64,000 nucleotides of DNA from Scatophagus argus (Eukaryota; Chordata; Actinopteri; Scatophagidae). The notes beneath the pieces are model-generated. The model had not been told where the DNA came from. It did no database searches and worked only from the letters and a program-made list of their open reading frames with translations. Below are positions 1 to 14,285 of the stretch, in pieces. Position numbers and translations under genes: made by a program. Location: contig NC_058495.1 in assembly GCF_020382885.2 (NCBI RefSeq), positions 21,372,127 through 21,436,126 of the forward strand, given 5' to 3'. Within the stretch, counting starts at the first letter, position 1, and each line of letters starts with the position of its first letter.

Positions 1-119
1 CTTTTTGTGGGGAGGATTTTTTTTCTTGTCCCGTGCTGTCACGCAGGAATGATTTTTCTCGCTTTGGTTTTGCTTCAGAGGACCATGGAGACCTCCGGAG
101 ACATCGGTCATGCTCTCTG
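1..119 (+). other. Possible 5' exon (non-coding) of ccdc120, with upstream ORF
   Basis: The sequence ends in a good donor (GTAAGC at 120). It carries an ATG at 85 whose frame would read through the donor. If this exon is joined to the acceptor at 6282/6283 upstream of the ccdc120 start, that frame closes at once (TGG TGA), giving a 12-codon upstream ORF. Another frame is also open across the segment, and a possible acceptor lies near 46, so it could instead be an internal exon of a gene that starts left of the window. Assignment to ccdc120 rests only on strand and order. Confidence 0.3.
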
Positions 120-3100
120 GTAAGCAGCACCAAGATGTCCTTCTCGTCCTGACTGGGCGTATTAATAGATAATCGAAAACAGAACCTATATGCTCTGTAA
201 AAAATACTACTACTGCTAATAATAATCAAAATAATAAAATACCTTGGCCTACATTGAAGACTATAAGACAATATTTGCTGTTGTATTCATTATTTCAACC
301 TGCATGTGAAAACCGGGTTTGTCACCGTGTCAGGCACTGACACACCTGCGATATGTTTTTGCTCCCATTAATTAGTCCGGGGTGTTTAATGATCAGCCGG
401 TGCTGTCGTCTGCAGCGACTATGCAGATGCAGGATGGCTGTTGTTGCAGTCTGTGGGAACACATGCTTTATGCGCTCCACGCTGAGCTAAAATAACACGC
501 CTGTAAATTAAATGCACGGACCGTAGGACATGAAACCCAACGTCTCTTTCATCTGTAAACAGGGGAACACGGTTTGCGTTCATCAAAAGGCAGGAAATGC
601 CAGGATTGCAACTGCATCAGCGTGAATTCAGCTTTAAAGGAGTAAATAAAAAAAGAAGAAAGGAAAAGAAAAATCTGTGTCATGCTTCTCGGGAATACAC
701 AACTTGTCCCCCCATTACTGCATTGTTATGGAGCAAAATAGGCACGCTGTTACTGCTGTCTGCTGGGCCGTATTGATTTCACTGTTATCATATATAAATA
801 CTGCCTGCGCTCACGCAGCAGTGTTAAGCCCCATTATTAACAGATTCCTGAGCAAGGATGTCTGTCTGGATGTGGAAAAAAAAAATCACCCAAATGCGTT
901 GTGTGGGTCAGTCAGTGCCTTCAGGGTGATTCACTGCTAGTCCACCTTTTGGTGTGTCTGGGAAACACCTCTCTGTTTTCAGGAGAGGATTTTCCACTTT
1001 TGTGGAAAGTGCTGATTGTTCCTATTTTTGGGTTCTTGTGTTTGCAGGGGCTTTGAATTCTTGGGCCATTGGCAAAGAAAGAGGTTTGGTTGAGTTGTTT
1101 TATTGCAGGGGAAGCTAGGAGGCCATTCCTGCCCTGTTTCATCTTGTTCAGGGGGGATTTTGACACATGTGGGTGTTTGTTTTCTCCCCTCTCTGTTTGC
1201 TAGAATCTTGAAATTGGTTGCATCCCACTCTACTTTTCTATAAAGCGCTCCCTGTGATTTTCATGCTATTTTTAGTGTTACAGTTCAATCAAACACCGTG
1301 GAATTGGTCCTTGACCCAGATTGGTTCAAACACAATGGTATTCTTTTGCCACGCTGTTGCATCAGGGTGACACCGCTCTTTTATGATGCCCTCAAGACAG
1401 GGAGTGACATGGTTTTAGGCTCAGTAGTATTTGACAGACAAACATGCTGGTTTAGTGGGGTGTGTAAAGAGTCGCACACTTACCCTGCTGATCTGAATCC
1501 AGGGCCGTTCATCACACCTTTTACCTGTACATTTGTAAAATGAAAATGTGCTTTTTGCTTCATCGAAAGTTGTGTTTGTGAACACATTGAGTAAAATCCC
1601 TGACCTTTTCAAGTGTTGAAGATGTACTAGTGCCACTGATAATAATAGGGACTTCACCCACATTTCTGCGTTTAAAAACACAAAAGCACAAAGGAGTCAG
1701 ACAAGGTTGTTATTCGTTTGTTGAAATGAGTTGTATGTAAGTGTATGGCTGTGGCTTCACACCGTAAGCTGCCTTTCTTAACCAAACAAGGTGGATTACA
1801 GCCACAGCGGAACATTAAAATGACTTTGGAATACATACTGTAGAGAAATCCCTCCAGGTGTTACCGAGCAAAGGGAAAATGCATAGGAATAATCCCCTCT
1901 GATGTTAGAGCCACATTCCTTTCTTTATTACTCCCCCCACCTCAGCTTAGCAGAATCCAGGTGGATAGCAATCACCAAGATTGCTTTGTTTCGCCCGCTG
2001 TAGTTACATCAAATGTGCAAAGGTGAGCGTCAAGGCCAGGGAGGAGAAATTGAGAGCCACGTGATTGGTCAGTCTGAGCTGAGCTGCTCTGCTGTGTGCC
2101 GATAAGCGTGTTATAAATCCGTATTTCATGGATATAGAGAGACATCATATTAATGTGGGGGGTGGGAGGTAGGGTCAGCTGACCTCGCATAAGCCCTCCA
2201 CAGTTCTTTGGTTGGGGTTGGTCAGGTGGAGGTAGTTCAGTAAATCCTCGGCACTGAATCAGCCCCATGCCTGGCCCTGACTGATCTCTTTTTCATGCAG
2301 ATACCAGAATTGCTTTTCTCCCATTTTTCCCCTTCAGGTTAAAAATGTTAGGATGTTGGCATTTCTGTTGCTCATCCACATCATTACAGCTTACACCCGT
2401 GGAGTTTGCATATTGAGTGGCAGGGAGAGCTTGCAGATAAAGAAGGGTAATGTCACCCTTCTCTTACAAATGAACAAAACAAGGTTTAGAGGTGAGCCGC
2501 ATTAGAAAAAGAAAAAACAAAACATGCAAAAACCAAAACACCAGCCATGTTGTCACGGCATGAAGGCATCGTAAGAGCTGACCTTACAACATGGGCAAAA
2601 ATTTCAAAGCTGCACATTCTGCAGTACTGCCAGGCGAGTTCTGACTCCTCAGAAACTGTTTCCAGACCTTTGCACATCTCAGGCAGGAGGCGTATAGTTG
2701 TGGCCCTGCTCTGGTTACCATGTGTAAGGTCACAACAGCAGCAGCTGTGTCAACACCAACAGACAACATGCGGGCTGCCCGCCTCACCTGTCTGTGGAGG
2801 GCTGGAGATGATTTTTCAGCTGCTCTTTTACATCTCAGCTGCTCCTTATTGTCTCCTGAAAGGGACTAATCAACATTTTGCACATCCATAACCTGCTGCA
2901 ACAGCTAGGAGGTTGCTGCTGAATAATCTACTGTTACATATTAAGACATGCTGTAGTAAGTCATGAATATATCTGTTACATAAATGCTGCTGACAACAGT
3001 AGCCTGTTCCTGGGACTCTTGGGCCAGATAAAAGCTGAAAGCAGAGAGAGAGTGAATCTGTTTAGGAGCCGGAAGGCATCGTCTTTATCAAGTGATCAGA

Positions 3101-6100
3101 AGACTGGATATAAAACTGTTGCCTGTAGTAATTTAGCTTTGCCGTGAACGTTTCGATATCATACGTAGGACTTCTAAGCCTCAGAGAGAGCAGTGCGGTT
3201 CCTGTGTGGACACAGTAGGGTTGGATCTACCTTACAGGCATCAGTGTTTAGCCCGTTGGACTTGAATATTAAACTCCTCTCTGATTTGCATTCGTGTGAT
3301 GCGCGCTGCACAGGGGCGGCTCGAACTCATCGCACAGCTCATGTTTTAAACAACATGGCTCCCACAGTGTTATCTATTCCGCCATCCATCCAGTTTATCT
3401 GATTCTTCATTGTCCCGCCATTTCTCCCGCAGACTTCTCTCTGGAATGCGATGCAGTCTCGTGTTGTTGTACCTGCGCCTCTGCACACATCTGTGTACCA
3501 GATGTTTAAGCAGTTAGAGTTTGCCTTGAACCAGCGAGACCGCTGATCCTCTCAGGTGTGTTATTTGTTAGACTCAGTAGTGGTTAGAGGGTGACCTGTT
3601 GCAGTTGATTGCTTCATCTTTGTCTTACTTGAGTTAATGCTGGGAAGCCTTTTTTTTGAGTGGTGCTAAGTACTCACTACTGTTGTAGTGATCCATTGTC
3701 AGAAATTGTGCCTGATATTATGATGCCGTTGTATGGCATTTGCTTTTTTTTCCCCGTTCTGTCAATTCACTTTCTGTGGTTGGTACCTTTTATCTTTCGT
3801 TCTTTTGCTGCTAGCTTGCCATGGATTCACCTTCTGTTTTTTATCTTTTTTGTTTCAAACAAAAGGTAACAGCTGTTCTTGGAAATCTGCCCACTTAAAG
3901 ACTTACCAGTATGTTACAAGAAGCCATTGTGAAATGTGTGTCTCATGAACTGCAAATACTGATATAATACCCTAAAGTAAGACTTAAATGTAACCTGGTG
4001 TGCAGCCTTTGCTGAACAACAAGCAATTACGGGATAATGACAAATGCGAAAACACAGTGTGAAGTGCATCACACACTGGTGTCATGTTATTCCGCACACG
4101 TCAGTTGACGCACTCACTGGATACATGCGTGAAGACATTGTCGAGCTACAGTAGACAGGGTGTGCTGGATGTGATATAATTGCTGTGCTTTATGTGGTGT
4201 GTCCAGCGTCACTGGGGTGAGCAGCTCTACGTAGAAGTACATTAAGTCAGCAAACTGACATAGTAACATCAGTTTGACTCCAATATTTACCTCCTAATGT
4301 TTACTAGCTACTGGTCATTCAAGATCACTTGTGGCAAAACCCTTGAGTGTGTTGAAGAGTGTAATTTTTCCGTTCTTAAAAAGTTGCTTTGTTAACACTT
4401 CACGTATCTGTTTAACACAGTAACATTAATTAAGTTAGGCCACAGTGCTGCAGTCTAAAGGATTGTTAATTCTACAAAGAGATAAAGCACGCATTTTAGG
4501 AGGTGAGAAGGATAGCACCCAGTTTCCAGGCAAATGTTTTGGTTACTGCACAAAGCCGTTCTTTAAAGGCAAGGCGGCCTTTTGGCTCCTGTATTCAGCT
4601 GCCCAGCGACCATCCAGATGAATGAGTACCAAATGTCTCAGCCTGTCTTCTCTCGTCTGCTCGTCTCAGTGGGTTTTCTGCTCGCATGACACTGCCTCGG
4701 ACATTCCAGGTGAAAGTACTTCTCATTATATTAGATTAACTTAAAATCTGATTATCACAGACTCGGTTTTGCGTAACAAGGTTCATGTGATGGGCTTTTG
4801 TCTGAGCAGTCGGCGGTCGTAACTCTGCCTCTTGTTTGTGTGAAAGGCTCCTACTTGTCTGTCAATGGGAGGTCGAGCATGCTATGGGTTTTCACACGTA
4901 CGGGAGCAAACGGCAGCGACTGGTTCAGTTCCAGCGCAGGGGCAAACTCGGCACAAGTATTTCAAGTATGTCCTCACACAAAGTGAGCCCCGTTCTTTAT
5001 GGTGTTTGAGTGAGGAAAACAAAAGCCTATGTCTTAACTGACCCAAAAAAGGAGAAATCTGTCCAGTTGTGTGCAGAGCTTTGGGAAAGCTGCTCAGTAA
5101 CCGATAGATAAATCTTTCCTTTTGAAAGATGTGATGCTGGCAGAAGCCATCTTTGGATGGGTAATTCTGATTCAGCCCATGAGGCCTGCCATCCAGATTT
5201 GTGGGCTGAATGGAGTCATTTTATGATTTACTCGACTGGCAAGATGCTTGTTTATGGCAGCGATTTGCGAGCAGCGTTGAATGAGAGGCTTTTGGCAGAA
5301 AACGCTATCGCTATTTTTGGATGTCAAGTCTCTATTGGGTATTAGGAAGGACGCTTTGTTTGTAATGAACCTCCATTATGTGGGGAGAAGTGCACATGAG
5401 ACTTTGCGCACTTGCTACAGAGGAGTGAAGGCAGCATCTCAAATTTTAAGCAACAGTTTTATGTTTTCCTTCTCAATAAAGCTACCCCACATCTGATATG
5501 TAGAAGCTATAAAATATAGTGAACGTAATTCCATACAAAGTGAATTTCTGTAAACCTTCACATTTATGGCTGCGGCGAACAGGAATCTCCACTGAACTTT
5601 GCTTTTACTCCTCGTCTGTGTTATTTATTCCATCACTTTGCTCCCGTCGCTATCCCTTTGGCTCTTGATCTCTCTTTTGTGCCGGCGTATTGACCCAGTG
5701 AGACATGAAACACACAGGGATTAGGTTTCTCTCTCTCGTTTTCTCTCCATTCATTATTAACATTGCATTTCCTGCCTCATTCTTCCTTCTCTCTCCAATG
5801 TAGCTGGTTTGCTAATTGTGTCTGGGAGCTAATTATAGAGATTATTACTCATTTTCAGGACGCCTTAAGGTACAAGTCAAGTTAGGATCAGACTTATTAC
5901 TAATGAACCTTTGATATTTTCAGTAGGGCACCCTGGTATTTTTGCCATACTCCATTTGTCCTATCATGTATTGGGACATACTGAATCTTTTTTTAAAAGA
6001 AATTTGGTAACATACTGTCCGATCTTTATTTGCGGTGCTTTAAGTAAAGCTGTGGCTATCCTAATAACCTAAACAAAGCCCCCCCCACCCCTGATGGTAC

Positions 6101-6282
6101 CTGATGTAATCTGATCTGGGAGGCACTCATGCTAATCTACTGCTGGCTTGCCAGAAATGTAACCACTGACTCTACACCTTGAGCAAACACACTAAAATGT
6201 AAATCTAATCGAAATGTAACCCTTAATGTATTTTGTCGCTGCACATCAGCCGCAGTTAATTCTCAGTTTCTTTTTCAAACAG
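120..6282 (+). other. Putative first intron / upstream region of ccdc120
   Basis: No open frame here resembles a known protein and no element was recognised. The open frames up to about 114 codons have no splice context or conserved motif. The segment holds ordinary AT-rich unique-looking sequence with short homopolymers. The 3' end has a polypyrimidine tract and an AG at 6281-6282 that fits an acceptor for the first coding exon. Confidence 0.4.
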
Positions 6283-6333
6283 GTGAGGGCGTGGTTGGGA
6301 GTGTGAGTTGTAAAGTCCCCAGAATTACAGCAC

Positions 6334-9300
6334 ATGGAGGTCAAAGGACATCTGATCACGTCCATGGGTCTGGGGGCTCCGGGTGAGTAATAATCTCACA
6401 GTGTAAAGACAGACGCTTACGTGTCTGGACAAGCCTGAAGTGGCCTGGCAAATCTATCAGCTTGTATTTTTTCTAACAGTTCAACAGAAGGAAAACAAAA
6501 GTGTTTTTCTCAAGGGAAGAGTCAGCTGAAAAAACAGCTGTATGTGTGAAGGCCTTTTTTTCCACGTACTGTCTCTGCAGCTGTCAGATAATCTCATCAG
6601 AGCGCCGAGTAGCTGTGAGCAGATATCATATTGTCAGTAACAGTCTCTGAAAAGAAACGACTGTGAAACAGTGGAAACCAAAAGACAGCACTTTTCAAAT
6701 TAAATAATTATTACTCAACCCCAAGTCAAATGGTTTCGCACTGATGACAAATGCAGTGATTAATTTATAAAAAATTCTTGGTAATTTCTGAAAAAAAAAA
6801 AAGACTTTTCAGTGAATTTTTCTCACACAGGAGGACGTTGTGGATGTGTTATGGACTAGTTTTTAGCTGTGGATGAATACCCATTTTGGGCTCCAGCAAG
6901 TATTTAGGCAACAGGTTGTCATATGTGGGGCTCACTCAAAATAAACTACAGTTTTCATCTATAAGGTGTTTTTAATAGCTTTTGGACAACAAATGAGCTC
7001 TATGGCAAAAAGGAATAAGAGACACACGAACAACACAACAAACAGTATGATCAATTCATTGTGTGTTTGAGTCTGTTTGTAGGATGTATGGACAATAAAA
7101 AAAAATCGAGTATAGCCAGCCTTGAACTCTACTCCAGTCTTTCTGAAGATGTGTTGCATGTGCTGTGATGCGTAGATGTTCAAGGCTGCCAGGACAGCAA
7201 GCTGCAGGCTGAGCGGATTGCAGCTCTGCAAGAGAGGAAGCAGGCCCTGGAGGCTCTCCTCAACACCAGAGTGGGAGAGCTCAAACAAGTCTGTTTGCAG
7301 GAAGCAGTGAGTAGCTCTCACTTCACATCTACAACATGTGTGACTCAGGGCACAACATCCTCACCCCATACTCACCTCAAGTGTTTAGATGATTGAGCTG
7401 CAAACTAAAGCATATTTTTAAACTTCTGTAAATTTGAATCTCTGAACGTTTTGAGAATCAGTCATACTTCTGTCTCATTTAAAGTGGGCTGCATACTAAA
7501 ATTTGCTTGATTGCTTCAGAGAATTTGTTCACACGTTATAATGAAGCTTACAGCTGCCTCAGATTCTCATTAACAGCTGTTTGAAACGTGGTTACAGCTC
7601 AATGTATAGTGACTCACTGTGTGCATCTTTTATTGTGGGATTCACAAGTTGTTTATTCTATTTTCAGTGTAGCAAAATTTTTGAAACACAGCTCATCTGC
7701 ACAGTTTTTCTGTTTCTGCTCTAGAGGTAAATTATGGAAGAAACGTTATTTCTTGCATGCCTATTTCAGTGCATTCAGCAAAAAGGTGGTTTTATTGAGA
7801 CTTAATGTAATCTCTTAAGTGGTATCATTTTATATAATACTCACAGGCCAGTGAGAAGATGGATTTTAGCTACTGGGGGCTAATGAATGTCCTCTGCAGG
7901 AGCTGACTGGGAAGTTGCCACGTGCTTTCCCCCTGGAGACTGGAGAGAAACCCCCACTGGTGCAGCGCAGAGCTGGCCTGTTGCCCAACGCTAAGGCAGA
8001 GGTAAGTCAACACCTTGAATACCAATTGTGTTTACACAGTAGCTGCACCTCTATGTGTATCTTGTTGTCTAACTCCTGGCTCTCCCTGGTTGCAGGATGA
8101 GGCGGCCCAGAGAAAGCAGATGAAAGCCATCTTCACTGGTGCTCTCTACAGACACTCAGAATCGGACCGAAACGTCCCTAATAGCAAGAGGACAGTTCAT
8201 CGGGGGTGTCACACGGGTATAATTGCAAAGCACCTGAAACCCATATATTCATTTAAGAAACATCTGGATTAAGTGAATAAAAGAGAAGCTACACCATCAT
8301 TCACACTTAATTCTTTTGAAAATCACATTTTGCACTTGTGTTTAGCTAATATATCTAATGCCATACTGCAACATCTGTGACCTGTGGATGTCTTTCAGAG
8401 GACACAGTCATGTCAGAGAGCACAAGCTCCATGTCAGACTCGACATCCCATGACAATGGTGAGTCAACCGAATACAAACCGTCTTTTAACATTAACTCTG
8501 TCTCTGGTGGATGTACTTCATATCCATATTCATAATGAGCTTAACTGACACAGCAGTAGGCAGACAGCAGAATTAGCTTAGTGTATTTGCATCACACTCA
8601 AAATACATCGCTCACACTTAGTGGGTGGGAGGCTCATTTGCACTTCTGTTGTTAAGACGCCAAGTACGAATATGCTGTCACATTTCAGTTGTTAACCCGC
8701 AACAGCATGCTTGGCTTATTGTGCTTTTAATGAAAGTGATGAGTGTTTTTGTTTTCTGTGAATGGACTTCATCAAAAGAATAATTTCTTTGTTTTTTCTT
8801 CTCCCTAAAGAGTCCTCCCCCAGTGTGGCTGCTGACCAGCGCTCTCTGTCTCAGCCCCGGCTCACTTTGGGCAGCCCTGACCACAGGATCAGCAGGAAGC
8901 TGTCTCCAGTCGAGATTTACTACGAGATGAGGACGCGTCGCAACTCGGTCACAAGCTCCGTCAGGTACCTCTTATGCTGCAAACTGTGCAGTCTGCTCGA
9001 TGGTTTATATACAATAAGTGTCTGTGTGCGCATGTGCCAGGGTTATTATAGTTAACTAAGACTTTAAACTAGTTGTGAAAAAGCATTTTAGTTGAAATGA
9101 AACAGACTAAAAAACTACATGAAGCAGCGTTGTGTGCTTACAAAATTTCCTAAAATAATGTAGGGGCGGCACAGTGGTGCAGTGGTTGGCACTGTCGCCT
9201 CACCAGGTTCGAATCCCGGTCTGGGCCCTTCTGTGTGGAGTTTGCATGTTCTCCCTGTGCCTGTGTGGGTTTTCTCCGGGTACTCCGGCTCCAGCTCCCC

Positions 9301-11933
9301 CGCGACCCTGACGGATAAGCGGTATAGAAAATGGATGGATGGATGAATATTTAGTCTTTGCCAAGTTGTCTGCACATGCAACACAAGCACGTCGAGGCTT
9401 CTGTCCACATCTTTATTCTGAGACTGTGATGAAAACACGACACCCTGATGGTGGTGTGCTTGTATTGTAACGCCTGCTCTGAACTTTTTAAACCTTGCTT
9501 TCCGTAATAATAAAAAATTAATATAATATTTAGACAAAAAAAAAACTAAACTAAAACTAAACATGAAATGCAAACCCACTCCCCCAAACAAAAATCAAAA
9601 TAAATAAAATAGAAAATACAAAAATACAAAACTATAATGAATAACTGCTGTGTGTGCATACAGTCTCGATTGTTTTTGGCTGATGAATGTGTACATTTAA
9701 ATCCATGTGTTCTTGTGTTGCTTCTCACAGCCCAACTCACTCTTTACCAAGAAGTGCATCTAACGTTGAAGGCAGAAGTGTTCCAGCTACTCCTCTCTTG
9801 GCACGAACCGCTCCTATCAGCGTACACGTCAGGTAATCTGTGATGTGCTGCTGCTGTTGTCCGATGCTGCACAGCCACAGCTCCCTCCCGCTGTGATGAC
9901 TGTGTGGTTGGAAATGGCTTAATGACTCAGCTGAGTGCAGACGCAGAGTCGGGGTTGTAACAACGATTAGTGTCATACTTAGCTACCAGCAAGGGCTTGA
10001 GCTCATCCTCTGGTCCCGTCTTAAGTGATTTTGTGTGAAATGGAGTTACACGGTTTTGATTAAAATTGCTTTCGCTCATTTTTCTTTGTCCACAGTTGCT
10101 CTGAGTGCTCTCCTAACGTAAGCTGTTGTTGTGTTTATCTCTGCCTCAGGTCGGATGCATCAGGTGGTAATGGGTTGAAGCAGTGGTCTGGCAGCCTGGA
10201 TGTGCCCTATATGATTCCGCTGGCCCAGGAGGGCTCTTCCTCCGACCGGCGAAGCTGCCCTTACAGCTCCCGCGCCAGGCGAAGCAACAGCTCTGAAGCC
10301 CTGCTGGACAGATCGAGCCTCCCTGACGATCCTGCTCCGAGAAATGGGATGCCGCCCAGAGGAGGCCCTTACAAGAGCTCAGAGACACTGACTGATGGCA
10401 AGCTGCGGCACATTCATCTGGGCAGCCCTGAGAGACATGTTGAAGGCTCTGTGGAACAGGCCAAATTACGTCTGTCTATGGGTGGCAGAGGGGCTGGTGG
10501 TGGCTACAATGAGCTATTGATGGACTATATCTGGGGGAAACAGCAGAGGATGCAAGTGCAGCACCACCTGTACCAGTCCACTGGCAGGATCTGGCAGGAT
10601 ATGTCCTCTCCTCGGTCCTCCACTGCGGCTGTGCCTCCCCACGCCAACGGCTTTTCCCATTCCCAGGTGCACCTCCCCAGTGCGGCACCTCCTTACAGCC
10701 CCATGGTCCTCCGAGGGTCCCAAGCCGAGCTGCGCAGGGTCAAAGTCACCAGAACCAAATCTTGTGGACCATTTATTCCTTTGCAGCAACATCCCCAGGA
10801 TGCCATCCTGCTGTCAGCCTACGAGTCTCCCCTTCCTACCTCTGGCACCACCACATCCTCCATCCCCAATCTGCACCCCTACCAGACAGAGCTATCTGGC
10901 CCCTCCTTCAACCGCAGACCGCCACAGTTCTCTCTCCCGACCCCAGAAGACTCAACGCGAAGCTTGCATAAAGCCCTGGCTCTGGAGGGACTGAGGGACT
11001 GGTACCTGAGGAATGCCCTCGGCTATCCTCCTGCGGCCTCAAAGGGCCACGAGGCAGGGATCTCTCGCCTCTCACACCCCTATCCACTGGTGCACCAAGC
11101 CCAGTCTGTTCAAGGTGAACCAGCCAACCTCCACAGGTCTCAGATACCCCAGTCAGCCAGCTTCCATGGTCACCCACTGCATGGAAGGTCAGTATTTTTG
11201 TCTTTTATATCTGTATGTCCGTTGGTGGAAATCATCATCACTGTTGTGAGCAACAATTCATACATGGACATCATAATTACTTGCAAAGGAAATAAGCCTT
11301 AAGGAATGGAACTTTTCAGTATTGTTCATTATTTTGTGTTTAACAATCAGTTTGCAGTCAAAGCAGAACAAATGAAATTTATCTGATCTCAAGGGGTTTT
11401 TGTATGTTTTAGGGTCTATGTAAGAATACATTTTATTGATCTACAAGGAGAAGCTGGCCACAAGTCCTCCAGCAGGGGATGGTGTCATTACTCTCACACT
11501 ATTCCCCAACCAATCCATCACCCTGCGACTGGCTGGTTTATTTTTGTTTGTGTTTGTATAGAGGTCAGCATTATGTGCTACTGCCTGCCTCGTGCCAACA
11601 CCCAGGCACTTGGATGTCTCCCGATCAAAAAAGTTTTCTCACTTATTTGCTTCAGTGAATTAAGTAATGTGGTCTGTGAGAAGCGTGATTTTTCAAGGAC
11701 ATCCCTCTCCAGGCTCCATTATTATATATATTCTTCTTCTTATATTCTGACCACGATCCATACTTTTCATTTCATGAGGCACTTCCTGCCTCTTGTTTGT
11801 GAAGCGCTGTATTGATTCGTCTTGCCTCCCCAACAGGTCGATGGAGTTCTCTCTCTATCAGGAGACTCCTCATCCACAGATGCAAGAAGTGACCCCAAAG
11901 GAACCCAGTGCAGACCCAGGAACCCTAGTCTGA
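6334..11933 (+). CDS. ccdc120: Coiled-coil domain-containing protein 120 (CCDC120)
   Basis: Nine coding exons: 6334-6382, 7176-7306, 7900-8001, 8096-8216, 8399-8458, 8811-8964, 9731-9832, 10150-11187 and 11837-11933. All phases match, giving 617 residues. The N-terminus MEVKGHLI matches mammalian CCDC120 and fixes the start. A coiled-coil region (about residues 20-62) ends in QEAELTG. Other family blocks are LPRSASNVEGRSVPATP (about 211-227), the SRRSNSSEALLD-like block in the large exon, and ALEGLRDWYLRN (about 517-528). The family is described as cytohesin-binding and associated with centrosomal or mother-centriole appendages and neurite growth; that role is family knowledge. The C-terminal half is low-complexity and rich in Ser and Pro. 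The last exon encodes a short tail. The gene runs in the same direction as the srpk3-like gene downstream. No break was seen. Confidence 0.93.
9163..9346 (+). repeat. tRNA-like SINE-type repeat, internally deleted
   Basis: It lies in ccdc120 intron 7. It starts with a GGGGCGGCACAGTGGTGCAG head and has a B-box-like GGTTCGAATCC at 9206-9216. It continues with the 'tttgcatgttctccctgtg' segment and ends in GATAAGCGGTATAGAAAATGGATGGATGGAT. This layout is one I recognise as a very common teleost interspersed repeat. The usual middle portion is absent here: the text jumps from the 'ctccggct' part to the 'ccagctccccc' part. The class assignment (tRNA-derived) is inferred from the A/B-box-like segments. 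Confidence 0.75.
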
Positions 11934-14285
11934 AGCAGCAGAGAAACACACGTATAGACTCACAACATTATATGAGCAAAAACACTGTAGCCTCACACAC
12001 ACACGCACACACACATTCACTCAGACTCACACAGTCACACAGACAAGTTGATACAATGTGACCTCAGCAGCAAAACAAAACATGGCAACCTCAGCAGAAA
12101 GAGAATAAATGACAAACCATAGCTGTACAGTGTGAAGAAGCCTTGGCAAGCTCCCCGTGTTCTACCTGATCCCACCAGTATATGAACTTCAAACCTCAGT
12201 GTTCTCATGTGGATGTGCACTGGAGCTGACTTAACTAATAGTAATACGGTCATGCTGTACTTCATATATTGATATTTCTTGTCCGACACGAGCAGTGAAA
12301 TCCTTCCTAATAAACCTGAAAAGTCTCCGGAGATATACTTTTTTACAGAATATATACAACTCTAAATCACTATTTTGTATCGTCTGAGATATAAAGATAC
12401 AGTTATATTAAAGAGGTAATTTATTGCTCATTAATCGTGTGATATACAAAGATGTTATATGAGCTCACATCATTTGAAAAGTATTCATACATGCCGGTGA
12501 ATGTGTGTTTGTAAATTATATAAAAAGGTAAAAAAAAAAAAAAAAACATGCCTCAGTCTTTGTCTGCTCTTCACAGCCATTTGTATTTTTCATGTTTGAT
12601 AAACGAAATGGGCCATGAACTGTACCGGTGTAGCGGACGAGAGTGCCTAAAAGTTTTAATATCAGAACTAAATCTTGGTGAGAAAACTTTAAAGTGCTTT
12701 CTGATAATGTGAAAAATGCTGGCATTAAGCCCTTGTGAGCTTCATCTAATTGAAAACTGAAAGCAGTTCACGATGTCATAAAATTAGGGTATTTGGATTG
12801 ATGTCATACAGATTGTGATTTTTCGGTTCGTTTTCTAGACTCAGCTCGGTGCTGGCCGATAAATGTAGCTTTCTCTGTGCTGACCTTGACAGAATAATTA
12901 GACGAGTTTTAAGAAAAACCCCCGAGGGCTGTCGTGAGACCTGCTGTATGGCTGTAGCACATGACTGTATGACAGTAATTTACTCATATCAAATCAGTTC
13001 TTTCTGCAGTCGCTTGTGGATGATTTGAGTGTCATATGGAGCACTTTATGAACATCTTAAGCCTTAATTCCCTATTAAATTGTCTCCAAGTGAGATGACA
13101 GGCAGTAGGAAGCTTAGGACAGGGTTTTTAACTGGGAAAAATTAAGCAAAGTGAGTTTTGTCAACATCTACTGAGGGTCAGTGTTAGTCTGTATATAGTG
13201 TGGATTGTACTGATGAGTTTCAAGCTGATATTTTCTTCCCGTACTAACAATGTAATTTTTAAACTAACGACATATGTATTTAATCAGAATAAACCTCCCG
13301 CACACTCATTCCGCCCCCTGGTGAGCACTATTGAATTGGTTGCAAAAAATAAAGTGAGGTTGGTGGTGTGAACAGAATAGGGCTGCTGCAGTTTTGAATG
13401 ATGGTGTGAGCAGGTCTCATACCAGTAAATTTGCAAATGAGAATTCATGCTGGCTGATTTTTGTATTTGTAATGATTTAAACTCATTTCGTGTGCTTTTT
13501 TTTTTTTTTTAAGAACTTTACATTAGTTTTAAATCAGAGTAGTTATGTGTCATAATACAGTATATTTGTAACCAGAGTTTTAATAGCTGCAACGTAAACT
13601 TCAGACAAGTCAGAATAATAAATGAAATTCTCAAGGAGGCTGAAAGTATTTGTCTCAGTGTAAGCAGAATTTAATGTATTTTTATCCCCCCCCCCCATTT
13701 AATGTTGGCCATCTTGGAACTCATTTGAATGTAATTCTCTTTGTTTGTCATAAGTGATGTTGTTTTCCTCTCTGTTGCAAACTGTAGCACACTGAATGTT
13801 ACCTGGTTTCCTCTGCTGTCCGACGTATTCACATCCAGCTTCATGCAGCTTCTTCCACCTGGTTAAAACCTGAAATCAAAGACCAAACTGCTGTGCACTG
13901 GGGATCGTAAATGTATTTTTCATATAACGTACTCTGTAAGTTGAAAGTAAATGATATAAATTTAGCTCTGAAGCAAATTTATTCAAACTATATTATATTT
14001 ATGAACCTATAACCTTTTGTAGCTATCGACTGTAGCTCTTTCTCATCAGTGCGGGGATCGGTAATGTGTGTTCAGACCTTTTCATTCAGCAGTGTGACGT
14101 GTTAATATCTGATTATTCTTAGTTGTTTATTTTTTTTTTTAAAGATATTTAAGTGCAGCTGGTTTCTCTCTCCCTCCTCTCTTTATAACCAGGCCTATGA
14201 AACAAGACTCGTAGGCCCGATTCTATACTGTATGTATGAGATTGTGCATTCATTCTACTAAATAAAGTGTCATGTTGAAATCCAC
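11934..14285 (+). other. ccdc120: ccdc120 3' UTR with poly(A) signal
   Basis: No coding potential follows the TGA at 11931-11933. The best cleavage signal is AATAAA at 14261-14266, followed by a GT-rich stretch near 14290-14310, which implies a 3' UTR of about 2.3 kb. Earlier AATAAA-type hexamers (for example near 12308) could serve shorter forms. The segment includes a degenerate CA repeat (about 11993-12024), an A-run (12531-12546) and AT-rich stretches. Confidence 0.55.
13311..13326 (-). promoter_or_regulatory. Candidate CTCF-binding motif
   Basis: Read on the minus strand the sequence is GCTCACCAGGGGGCGG, a close match to the vertebrate CTCF core (CCACCAGGGGGCGC). It lies in the ccdc120 3' UTR. 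This is motif evidence only. Confidence 0.4.

Noticed and set aside
9115-9591. 158-codon minus-strand open frame
   Set aside because: It runs through the tRNA-like repeat at 9163-9346 and an AT-rich flank; the composition reflects the repeat and there is no conserved motif.
10146-11249. Open frames in other phases and on the minus strand across the large ccdc120 exon
   Set aside because: These are shadows of the conserved ccdc120 reading frame, which alone matches the family.
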